From assembly GCA_003116975.1 (NCBI GenBank), contig BGKB01000010.1, positions 434,001 to 498,000 of the forward strand: 64,000 nt of DNA, in the 5' to 3' direction. Shown here one piece after another: positions 56,203 to 64,000 of this stretch. Origin of the DNA: Aurantiochytrium sp. KH105. Lineage: Eukaryota > Sar > Bigyra > Thraustochytrida > Thraustochytriidae. Numbering within the stretch: position 1 is the stretch's first letter; each line of letters begins with the position of its first letter. The position numbers were made by a program, and so were the translations under genes. The notes beneath the pieces were generated by a model. That model was not told the DNA's origin, did no database searches, and worked only from the letters and a program-made list of their open reading frames with translations.

Positions 56203-59200
56203 ATGCAGACGGGCGCAGCGCGCGGCGCGCGGGGCGCGGACGCGCGGGCGCTGGAGCGCTGGGCGGCGAGCATGGCCGCGGTGCCCGTGGCGCTGATGCG
56301 GCTCGACGCGGTGCCCGGCGCGGGGCTCGCGGGGCTCCGCGTGCGCGCCGCCAACGCGTGCGCGGAGAAGCTGCTCGGGAGCTGCGTTGTGGACTCCGCG
56401 CTCGTGGAGATCGTCGAGCTCGACGCCGCGGCGCGCAAGGAGGTCGCCGCGTGGCTAGAGTGTGACCGGCACGCGCCCTCCTCTGCAGGGAAACACCGTC
56501 AGCAACAGGGCGCTGCCGGGGACGAGGCAGAGGACGAGGACTACGGCGGCGTCGACTCGCCCTCCACGGACGCAGCCGGTCTGGAGGAGCGGAAAGATAT
56601 CTCCGACGAAGAACAGGCCGCAGAGGGGTCCATCACGGCCGCCAAGTCGAGGGAGAGCCTCCCGGCGTCCGCCAACCCCGGACCATCCTCAGAAGTCTGC
56701 TCGGACTCGGAAGAGTACAGAGAAATTAACTTGGCAGGCTTTGTCGATGCTGCGAGGCGGCAGCAGCAACAGCAAGACAAACAAGGAGACCATCTCCACA
56801 ATCAGCACCACCACCAGCATCCTCCCCGGTTGCAAAAGGATTTTCAAGGCGCTGTCAACATTCGCATCAGTCGGGACAGCCCCAGCGAGTTCACCGCCGT
56901 GCTGATGGAGGTCCCGGATGAAACCCCCTCGCGGCCATCGTCGCCAAGCGCCACTTCGTCTGCTGTGCGCTCAGAGGCTGTCGAGCGCCTTCTGTCATCT
57001 ATGCCAAACCCCGTCATTACCGCGACAAACGACATGGTCATCACATACGCGAATCCCTGCGCTGAAGAGGTCTTTGGGTACGACACGGGCGAGCTCGTGG
57101 GACAAAAGGTGAACGTGCTTATGGGCAAGTCCGACAGAGAGCAGCACGATAAGTACGTCGATCGCTATCAGACCACAGGCCAGGCGCGGATCATCGGACG
57201 AGACCCGCGGCCCATCGTCGGCACGCGAAAAGATGGAAGCGAACTACGTCTCCTGCTCACGGTCAACCGCCACGCGACCTTTGACGGCTACTGCGCGGTT
57301 TTTGTCGATGCCACGCGTGAGTTTCTTTTGGAGAGTCACACGCAACGCATCCTTACATCGGTTGCCACACCGGTCGTGCGCGTCAACAAACTCATGAAGA
57401 TCACCTTTGTCAACAACAATGCCCTCGAAACATTCGGCTACAAACATGACGAGCTTCTCGGGAAGTCCGTCAACATCCTCATGACCACCCGTGACAGAGA
57501 TTCTCACGACTCCTACGTTGACAGATACAGACGAACAGGCAAGGGCCGCATCATCGGTCAGAAACCGCGTCTTGTAAACGGCCAGACCCGCGAGGGTCTC
57601 CCGCTCAAACTCTACCTCACCGTCACCCAGGATGCCGTGGGCGACGGCTTTTGCGCTGTCTTTACGAACGTTACCCGCGAGGTGGAGCTCGCGGAACGCA
57701 CCTCGCGGATCCTCAGCTCCATGGCCTCGCCCGTCGTTCGCGCAGACAAATCCATGTGCATCACATATGTAAATCCGAACGCGGAAGATGTCTTTGGCTA
57801 CGAAGCGGGCGAGCTCCTCGGTCAAAACGTCATGGTCCTCATGCTTCCCAAAGATGCCGACAATCACGACAACATTATTGCGCGCTTCCACCGAACCGGT
57901 GTCAGCAGGGTCATTAACCGGAGCCCTCGCCTTGTCGACGGAAAACGCAAGGATGGTTCCACTTTGCGCCTCTACATCACCATCACCTGCGACGGCGACG
58001 ATGGGTATACTGCCTGTTTCACTGACGTGACGGAGGCTTTTGAGCAGCGCGAGCGAGTGGAGCGCCTCGCGTCCATGGACGCCCCTGTTCTCGTGCTCGA
58101 CCATCATCTCAACATTGACTACGTCAACAGGTCGGCAAACTCCATCTTTTGCTCGTCTTCCGATACGATTGTGGGCGCCAACATTCGATCATTTTTATGC
58201 CCGTCAAACCCTCGTGGGATCGATGGCGCCATTGAAGATCTCTTACAGACGGCCAAGCAGTCCGATAGTGACGACGTCGAAAAGGAGTGCAGCGGTCGAG
58301 CCGGATCCGTGACGTCGGGCTCACAGTTTTCCTCCGCGCATCTCTTTTCGAAATTTGGGCGGCGCAACTCGAGTCGCTCTACAGGCACTCCGCATGATGA
58401 CAGCACGGGATCTGATGTGGGTCACACTGGAGACCAGATCCTGCGCATGATTGACGAGGAGGGCAACAACCTCCTCATGCAATATCGCATTACGCAAAAC
58501 AAGCAAGGCTATACTCTGGCTCTCTTCGACGTGACCAAGGAGGTGGCCATGAGCAACCAGCTCTCCGCAATCATCCGCAATGTATCCAGCGGGGTTGTCG
58601 TCGTCGACAAGGATCTGCACATTCGCTTTGTAAACCACCATGGCCTCGCTACTCTCGGCTACCGTGCTCGCGATGTCATCAACCGTCCATTATCCATGTT
58701 CGGTCCCGATTTCAAGGACCTCACATGTTTCGGCGTGCGAAATCTCCTTACTATCTCTGAGACGGCATCTGAAGACGGCGATGAGGTTATTGCTGGCTCC
58801 AAAAGCGGCACGATTCCCCCCAATCCGCAACGTCAGACCTTTCGCGCGCTCACCAAACACGGAAACTCGGTCTTTGTCCATGTTGAATGCACCATGGCCC
58901 TCGAATACTACACGTTGGTCCTGACAGACGTGACGGAAGAGCACACGCTCATGATCAAGGTCAACAGCATGCTTGATGCCACGCCATCGCTGCTCTTCAT
59001 GTTTGGCGCCGACCCGAGCTTTCAGTCTGGTGTTCTCGAGATGGCCAAGGTTAATTCAAGAACGCCCATCGCGGAGTTGCCCCTCGGAATGGTCAGCAAG
59101 TCGTGTCGGCGCCTCTTTCAGCAACTTCCTAGCGCCTCGGGCCACAGCAAGCTTCAAGCCTTGCTCAACATCGTAGCAAGCGAAGACCGCGCCAAGGTTG

Positions 59201-60684
59201 AGCAGTGTTTGGCGAAAACCTTTGGCGAGGAGCCGGACTCGACCAACACCATGGAAGCTCGCATTAAACAGGTTCGCAAGGGCGAGCATAGTGTGGCCTG
59301 GTATGGTTTCAGCATCACCAAGTTACGGAGTGGACAGTGTTTCGTGAGTGCGCAAGACATTGGGGCCGAAGTTCAGCTTCGCGAGGAACTGCGATCCAAA
59401 CTGGTGCAGGGCAGCAGCTCGCTGGCGCAGGCTATGGCCGATAGTTCACACATTCGTCGCGTCCTGCAATACGTGGCTCACGAGTATCGCAACTTCTTCT
59501 TTGGAGCTGCGACCCTTGTCGAGGACCTGTGCGATGAGCTGCAAGGAAGCGCCATGCATGATGACATGCAGCAGATCCTGCGCATCCACAACCGCATGGG
59601 TCAACTCTTCGACGACTGCTTGCTCATGCAGAAAATTGAGGCACAAGAGTACACGTATGTGCGATCCTCCCTCAAGCTCAAGACCGTCCTCGACGATGCC
59701 GTCGCGTACGCGCAGAATCGCGACCGCAAGCGCACGCAAGAGGACGTCAACTTTCGCCCCATTCTCGGCGAGAAAGCGATCGACAGCTACATTGTCGGCT
59801 CAGCAGCGCATCTCTACCAAGCCATCACGAACCTCGTGAGTAACGCCTTCAAGTACAACTCGGCGGGCGGCGTTGTTGTCTTGGAGGCGCAAATCGAGGG
59901 TCCCGACGCCGTCATTCAGGTGCGTGATACGGGAATCGGCATTCCCGAGGCCAAGCGTGCGGTGATTTTCGAACCGTACAAACGCCTCGCCACAGGATCA
60001 CACCGTGTCGGAACAGGCCTCGGTCTGAGTTTTGCCAAAGACTTTGTCGTCAAGGGCTGCGGCGGGTCCATCAAGGTCAAGTCAAACAATGTCGAGGGCC
60101 AGGGCACCATTTTTGAGATTCGCATCCCCACTGTCCCCGCTCCAACGCAAGCACCGTCTACGCCTCCAGTCTCGCCGCAAGCCACCACGGACGAGACGAC
60201 GAACGACGTTGCTGAAGGGGCCAAGGATTCTGCCTCGACGCCTACCGTGGACGACATCGATCTGCCAAGGGACGTCGACGTCATCGTAGTTGACGATGAC
60301 GACATCATTCGTCTCACGCTCAGTCGTCGTCTCCGCAAGCTCAAGTGGCCTCTGGAAAAGCTCGGGCGGAGACTCCGCGTCATGGAGGGCGCCTTTGGCG
60401 AGGACGTCGTTCGTATGGCCCTTGAGCAGAACATGACGTTCTCGCTCATTACAATCGACCAAGACATGGGCGCGGACCACTACAGTGGGTCAGAGACGAT
60501 CCGCGTTTTGCGTGATGCTGGCTACCACGGCTCGATCGTGGGTCTCACGGGCAATGAGTCGGATGACGAGCGGCGTCAGATGCTTGTTGCGGGTGCGCAG
60601 CATGTTCTCATCAAGGGCTCCAAGGTCTTTAGTGAGATTGACAGAATTCTCCAAAAATGTCTTCTCGGCGAGGACGGGCTATGA
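56203..60684 (+). CDS. hybrid histidine kinase with five PAS domains, three FixL-like
   Basis: 1493 residues from the ATG at 56203; further upstream the frame is translated GC-rich repeat. After a disordered region come PAS domains at about 258, 380, 500, 620 and 786. The first three share the FixL core HDxY...R...RIIG...G-x-R-x-DG, with His315, His435 and His555 at the position of the FixL haem ligand. The kinase core has H-box VAHEYRN (His1093), N box NLVSNAFKY (Asn1210/1214), G1 DTGIGIP (from Asp1242) and G2 GTGLGLS (1270-1276). The receiver has the acidic pocket from Asp1364, phosphoacceptor Asp1421, Thr1449 and Lys1471. No membrane helix is evident, so it is probably a soluble sensor that passes phosphate from His1093 to Asp1421 and then to an HPt protein. 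All catalytic residues are intact. Redox, light or gas sensing is inferred. Confidence 0.94.
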   Translation: MQTGAARGARGADARALERWAASMAAVPVALMRLDAVPGAGLAGLRVRAANACAEKLLGSCVVDSALVEIVELDAAARKEVAAWLECDRHAPSSAGKHRQQQGAAGDEAEDEDYGGVDSPSTDAAGLEERKDISDEEQAAEGSITAAKSRESLPASANPGPSSEVCSDSEEYREINLAGFVDAARRQQQQQDKQGDHLHNQHHHQHPPRLQKDFQGAVNIRISRDSPSEFTAVLMEVPDETPSRPSSPSATSSAVRSEAVERLLSSMPNPVITATNDMVITYANPCAEEVFGYDTGELVGQKVNVLMGKSDREQHDKYVDRYQTTGQARIIGRDPRPIVGTRKDGSELRLLLTVNRHATFDGYCAVFVDATREFLLESHTQRILTSVATPVVRVNKLMKITFVNNNALETFGYKHDELLGKSVNILMTTRDRDSHDSYVDRYRRTGKGRIIGQKPRLVNGQTREGLPLKLYLTVTQDAVGDGFCAVFTNVTREVELAERTSRILSSMASPVVRADKSMCITYVNPNAEDVFGYEAGELLGQNVMVLMLPKDADNHDNIIARFHRTGVSRVINRSPRLVDGKRKDGSTLRLYITITCDGDDGYTACFTDVTEAFEQRERVERLASMDAPVLVLDHHLNIDYVNRSANSIFCSSSDTIVGANIRSFLCPSNPRGIDGAIEDLLQTAKQSDSDDVEKECSGRAGSVTSGSQFSSAHLFSKFGRRNSSRSTGTPHDDSTGSDVGHTGDQILRMIDEEGNNLLMQYRITQNKQGYTLALFDVTKEVAMSNQLSAIIRNVSSGVVVVDKDLHIRFVNHHGLATLGYRARDVINRPLSMFGPDFKDLTCFGVRNLLTISETASEDGDEVIAGSKSGTIPPNPQRQTFRALTKHGNSVFVHVECTMALEYYTLVLTDVTEEHTLMIKVNSMLDATPSLLFMFGADPSFQSGVLEMAKVNSRTPIAELPLGMVSKSCRRLFQQLPSASGHSKLQALLNIVASEDRAKVEQCLAKTFGEEPDSTNTMEARIKQVRKGEHSVAWYGFSITKLRSGQCFVSAQDIGAEVQLREELRSKLVQGSSSLAQAMADSSHIRRVLQYVAHEYRNFFFGAATLVEDLCDELQGSAMHDDMQQILRIHNRMGQLFDDCLLMQKIEAQEYTYVRSSLKLKTVLDDAVAYAQNRDRKRTQEDVNFRPILGEKAIDSYIVGSAAHLYQAITNLVSNAFKYNSAGGVVVLEAQIEGPDAVIQVRDTGIGIPEAKRAVIFEPYKRLATGSHRVGTGLGLSFAKDFVVKGCGGSIKVKSNNVEGQGTIFEIRIPTVPAPTQAPSTPPVSPQATTDETTNDVAEGAKDSASTPTVDDIDLPRDVDVIVVDDDDIIRLTLSRRLRKLKWPLEKLGRRLRVMEGAFGEDVVRMALEQNMTFSLITIDQDMGADHYSGSETIRVLRDAGYHGSIVGLTGNESDDERRQMLVAGAQHVLIKGSKVFSEIDRILQKCLLGEDGL

Positions 60685-60953
60685 TGAGAGATCGTCGCTT
60701 GCGAGCGAGAGCGAGGTGTGCCTTTTTGAGGGAATCTCACATCGTTTTGTTCTCCACTGCCCGTCAATTTTCCTTCCTTTTTCTTTATCTTTTTTCCTAT
60801 CCCCATCTTTGTCGCTCGGCACGCTGCCGCGCATTCTCATCACCACCACTCTTTCTTTTTTTTTGGAATATCGTGTCAAGAACGTAAAAGCCATTAAACA
60901 TTTATGTTACAATAGAAACAACCAGATGCTGCTGCTCTCGCCCATGAACTTGC
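60685..60953. other. convergent 3' flanks of the hybrid kinase and the ABC transporter
   Basis: 269 bp, pyrimidine-rich then A/T-rich, with no gene. It opens with a small hairpin (TCGCT-TGCG-AGCGA) about 10 bp after the kinase stop. Confidence 0.5.
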
Positions 60954-63815
60954 TCACTCGCCAAAAAGCCTGTGGTATTGGCTCGTCGGGTCGGCGCTAA
61001 GAGCCGCGTGCGTTCCCATTTCTGCGACACCGCCACGATCCAGCAATATCACAGTATCAGCGACCAGTTGCAATGGCTCCATGCGGTCGTGGGTGATCAT
61101 GAGCACGGTCGTGCGCTTCGCCTCAAGTTTTTTTGCAATCGTCCGCTCCACAAGACGCCGCGAACTCGGGTCAAGTTGTGCTGTGGGCTCGTCGAGAATG
61201 AGAAGACGCGGTTTCCGAAGAAGCGCACGTGCCAGGACGATTCGCGCCCGCTCGCCACCGCTTAGACCAAGTCCACGCTCACCGACGCGAGTTTGATATC
61301 CACGATCGAGTTCCATGATGAAACCGTGCGCGTGAGCATCCTGCGCGGCGGTGATTACGTCACTCTCCGTGTACTCGCCCGGCGCCAGTCCGTAAGTGAT
61401 GTTTGCTAAGATCGATGATGCAAAAAGCTGAGGATCCTGAGGTACGAGACCAACATGCCTTCGGAAAGCAGACTTGTGCAAAGCAGCGAGGTCGTGTCCA
61501 TCCACTGTAATGCAACCCGTGGAAGGTCGATAGAACCCGAGCAAAAGTTTTTGCACGGTCGTTTTCCCCGCGCCATTGGTCCCGCAGAGAGCAGTAAGCG
61601 ATCCTGGCTCGAGCTGAAAGCTTACGCCGCACAGACTTGGGCGCGACGCAGATGCATACGACATGGAAACATTTTCGAATTTGACGGAACATCCCACGTC
61701 GGCATCGAGGGCGACCTCTTCATAGAGCGTCTCGCGTCGAACGCGCGCAGCCTCGAGCAAATTCGACTCAAGGGTTGACAAGAGACCAAAGACGCGCTGC
61801 GCTGCGCCTGCGGCGCGATTGAACGCGTCCATATTACTGTTGATCTCTTGGTAGGCGTTGTTGATCACATTCCAGTAAAGCATGAACTTGACAAGCTCGC
61901 CGGGGGTAAGATGCTCTGCGTACATGAGCGCCTCGTAGCCACCGAAGCCGAGAATAAGAAAGGTTCCCGTCATGCTGAGGTTTTGGGTTATGACATTGGC
62001 CAGAGCCGTGCCAAAGGCATCCTTGATTCCCTTGGCCAGAGCGTTGCCTGTAGCTTCAATGAAGCGCGCCACCTCGGCGGATTCCATGGCATGCGCCTTG
62101 ACCGTGCTTATGTTGTTGAAGGCCTCTGTTGCAATGCCATTCGCGTCCGCGATTCCGCCCCAAATCTCTCGATTCAAGCGCGTGCTCCAGCGCGAGTACA
62201 CAGACAGCAAATACGTGATAGGCACAAGACTTGTCACAGCCACGGCAGTTAATCGCCAAGAAGTAAAGAGGCAGACCCCGAGACCGCCGATCATGACAAG
62301 CATGTTGGTGAAGAGACTGACGATGACCGCGCGCCAAGGAGAGACCATTGCGTTCACGTCGTTGGTGAGGCTTGCCGTGAGACCACCAGACATGTTCTGA
62401 TCGTAGAAGGGATGTTCTTGCTGAATGAGTTTTTGGAACATGTCATTGCGCACCGAGGTGGCGACCTTGCGTCCAATGATGGAAACGCAGGTATCCCGAA
62501 CAATGCCCAAGAAAACCACCAGGAGACCGCACGCAATGAGCATGTGAATGTGGTTGTGAAACCCCTTGAGATCTTTTTCAAACACCGCATCAATAATTTG
62601 GCCCTGGAAGTTCGGAAGCCCCACCTTTGCAGCGGCGTTACCAAACACGCAAATAATTGCAACGCTGAGAAGAAGGGCATGCTGGACGATCATGTCGCGA
62701 ATCGAGGTTGACCAAAAGGAGAAACCCTTTGAAGGGGCCGGAGAAGAAGAGGCCTGTGGCGTGTTGCCGTCCGCGCCGCGCTTGTGAGGACGCACAGCCG
62801 CGCTGAAGCAGCGGCGACACACGTCAAAGTCACAGCGTTTGCAGCGATAACCGCGACCGCGAACTCTTCCCATGCAAATATCGCACGTGTTGAAAGGCAG
62901 CCGCGGCCAAAAGTAGAGCTTGTGAGGATGCAACGCCTCGAGGAGATGGCCACGATCGCGGCCGACGACATCTACGGCTCCCTTGAGCACGAAAAACTCC
63001 ACGCTTGCCACCATCATGATCCCAAAGAGAAGTGGCACCTGGACTTTGCTCCAAGCGAACTCGACGGTGATGCAGCGAATCGCCATGTAAAAGGCAATAA
63101 ACGTATCAAAGACAAAGGCAATGCCCAGGACAAGGTTGCGCGAGAATTCAGCTCGCCTGCGAACCTTGTAGGCTAGGATCTCTGGGTTTCGCAACGCCTC
63201 CGAGTGTTCGAGCTCGATGATCGAAACGTTGCGTCGCAGACCGAGAGGCTGGCGCGGGTCCGCAAGAAGTGGTCTGCGGACTTCGGCCGCGGACATATCC
63301 GCATAGGCTGCTTCGAGTCCTTGCGCCTGGATGTGGCGGTTTGCATAAGCCCATCGAACACACACAGCAAGCGCCAGGAGATTTACAAAGGTGCGACCAA
63401 TACTGAAGAGGAGCACGCCGTCAAGAATGCCAACAAATTTTGTCACGTGGCGCTTGGTAACTTGATCAAAGCAAATGCAAAGACAAAGATCCAGCGCAAG
63501 AACGATGCCGAGGAGAACTACCCGTCTCGTTCCCTCGTTCGACCGTCGAAGTCGGCTGCCTCGCTTGGCCCGGCTGCGCTGGTGCTGGTGCTGGTGCTGG
63601 TGCTCCTGTTCTTGCTGGTGCTGCTGGTGCTCTTGCTCATGACTGGGAGGCGGCGGCAAGCCAGGTCTCTGGCACTCTACGTCTTCATCGAGCTCGCCGT
63701 CGCTATCTACACTCCCCGTGCTACTGCTGTTGCTGCTCGCGCTACTTAGCTCGCTGGGCAGGGCAAAAGCCTCGCGCGCGTTTGTTGACGCCTCCGCATC
63801 GTCCTCGATTCGCAT
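60954..63815 (-). CDS. TAP-like ABCB half-transporter with a ZZ zinc finger
   Basis: 953 residues from ATG. The N-terminus is acidic, then Gln/His-rich (residues 55-80). About four hydrophobic helices (roughly 98-290) form an extra membrane domain like TMD0 of TAP and ABCB9. Then a cysteine cluster reads C311-x2-C314, YRCKRCDFDVC (C325, C328, C333) and C336, followed by His344: the ZZ-type zinc-finger pattern. The ABC membrane core follows (about 380-690; EHPFYDQNMSGGLTASLTND is the ABCB elbow/TM region). The nucleotide-binding domain has Walker A CGTNGAGKTT (about 742), Q-loop VPQDPQLF, signature LSGGERAR (about 850) and Walker B RLLILDEPTA (about 870). Such half-transporters dimerise in ER or lysosome-type membranes and often export peptides. 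The ZZ finger would lie on the cytosolic side and is unusual. Confidence 0.9.
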   Translation of the reverse strand: MRIEDDAEASTNAREAFALPSELSSASSNSSSTGSVDSDGELDEDVECQRPGLPPPPSHEQEHQQHQQEQEHQHQHQHQRSRAKRGSRLRRSNEGTRRVVLLGIVLALDLCLCICFDQVTKRHVTKFVGILDGVLLFSIGRTFVNLLALAVCVRWAYANRHIQAQGLEAAYADMSAAEVRRPLLADPRQPLGLRRNVSIIELEHSEALRNPEILAYKVRRRAEFSRNLVLGIAFVFDTFIAFYMAIRCITVEFAWSKVQVPLLFGIMMVASVEFFVLKGAVDVVGRDRGHLLEALHPHKLYFWPRLPFNTCDICMGRVRGRGYRCKRCDFDVCRRCFSAAVRPHKRGADGNTPQASSSPAPSKGFSFWSTSIRDMIVQHALLLSVAIICVFGNAAAKVGLPNFQGQIIDAVFEKDLKGFHNHIHMLIACGLLVVFLGIVRDTCVSIIGRKVATSVRNDMFQKLIQQEHPFYDQNMSGGLTASLTNDVNAMVSPWRAVIVSLFTNMLVMIGGLGVCLFTSWRLTAVAVTSLVPITYLLSVYSRWSTRLNREIWGGIADANGIATEAFNNISTVKAHAMESAEVARFIEATGNALAKGIKDAFGTALANVITQNLSMTGTFLILGFGGYEALMYAEHLTPGELVKFMLYWNVINNAYQEINSNMDAFNRAAGAAQRVFGLLSTLESNLLEAARVRRETLYEEVALDADVGCSVKFENVSMSYASASRPSLCGVSFQLEPGSLTALCGTNGAGKTTVQKLLLGFYRPSTGCITVDGHDLAALHKSAFRRHVGLVPQDPQLFASSILANITYGLAPGEYTESDVITAAQDAHAHGFIMELDRGYQTRVGERGLGLSGGERARIVLARALLRKPRLLILDEPTAQLDPSSRRLVERTIAKKLEAKRTTVLMITHDRMEPLQLVADTVILLDRGGVAEMGTHAALSADPTSQYHRLFGE

Positions 63816-64000
63816 AGCAGGCCGTGCGTGTTGCGGGACGAGACAGACGCTGCTGCTTTACGGCACCGTACGGCGTCGCAAAGTACCGAGCACAGGAACA
63901 GACGCCCTCGGCGAGCCCTCGCGGCAGACCTCGGCGCGCGCGAGCGCGCGTCGACAGACCTGCGAATGGTTCTGGATGACATACTACGCGCGCGATTTTT
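63816..64000. other. upstream flank of the ABC transporter gene
   Basis: 185 bp to the window edge. It should contain the ABC transporter's 5' UTR or promoter; no gene is supported. Confidence 0.45.

Noticed and set aside
57244-58107. 287-codon antisense frame inside the hybrid kinase
   Set aside because: Shadow of the PAS-coding frame, which has clear domain motifs.

Overview
The window is nuclear DNA of a protist, not of a prokaryote. Genes are mostly single long exons, but two have clear GT-AG introns, one with a perfect TACTAAC branch site. The proteins are eukaryotic: spliceosomal SmG, DNAJC25, Dnmt2, a class I sirtuin, a class II histone deacetylase, Pumilio, BuGZ, an SPX protein, peroxisomal ABCD and TAP-like ABC half-transporters, and a CDK-like kinase. 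A flagellar CFAP77-like protein points to a flagellate stage. A multi-PAS hybrid histidine kinase and polyglutamine-rich proteins fit a stramenopile, most likely a thraustochytrid (Labyrinthulomycetes). That placement is inferred from gene content and style, not from a phylogeny.

Layout. 0-5 kb: an SPX protein running off the left edge, DNAJC25 and a small disordered protein, all on the minus strand. 4.4-13 kb: a gene-poor, GC-rich stretch full of tetra- and pentanucleotide microsatellites, including about 190 bp of GCTT. 13-21 kb: SmG, a probably myristoylated protein divergent from the tRNA methyltransferase Dnmt2, a coiled-coil protein with a possible Csm1-like end, and a sirtuin whose 5' third is missing at an undetermined base (N). 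21.6-29 kb: an ABCD transporter with its 3' tail duplicated in tandem, a spliced four-helix membrane protein and a large disordered protein. 31-39 kb: a CDK-like kinase, a histone deacetylase and a Pumilio protein. 40-53 kb: a membrane-anchored CRAL-TRIO protein, BuGZ, CFAP77, an IQ-motif protein and a secreted metalloprotease. 53-56 kb: a second microsatellite-rich stretch. 56-64 kb: the PAS hybrid kinase and an ABC transporter with a ZZ zinc finger.

The genes do not form one pathway. Themes recur: RNA processing and modification (SmG, Dnmt2, Pumilio), acetylation control (sirtuin, HDAC), chromosome segregation (BuGZ, possibly the Csm1-like protein), and membrane transport and lipid handling (ABCD, ABCB, CRAL-TRIO, SPX).

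The most striking points are: three gapless tandem FixL-like PAS domains that each keep the residue equivalent to the FixL haem-ligand histidine, exactly 120 residues apart; a TAP-like ABC transporter carrying a ZZ zinc finger between its extra membrane domain and its core; a Pumilio domain whose eight repeats read cleanly as UGUAUAUA; and a perfect 13-bp hairpin just after the BuGZ stop codon. I saw no reverse transcriptase, transposase, integrase, capsid gene, CRISPR array or rRNA gene.
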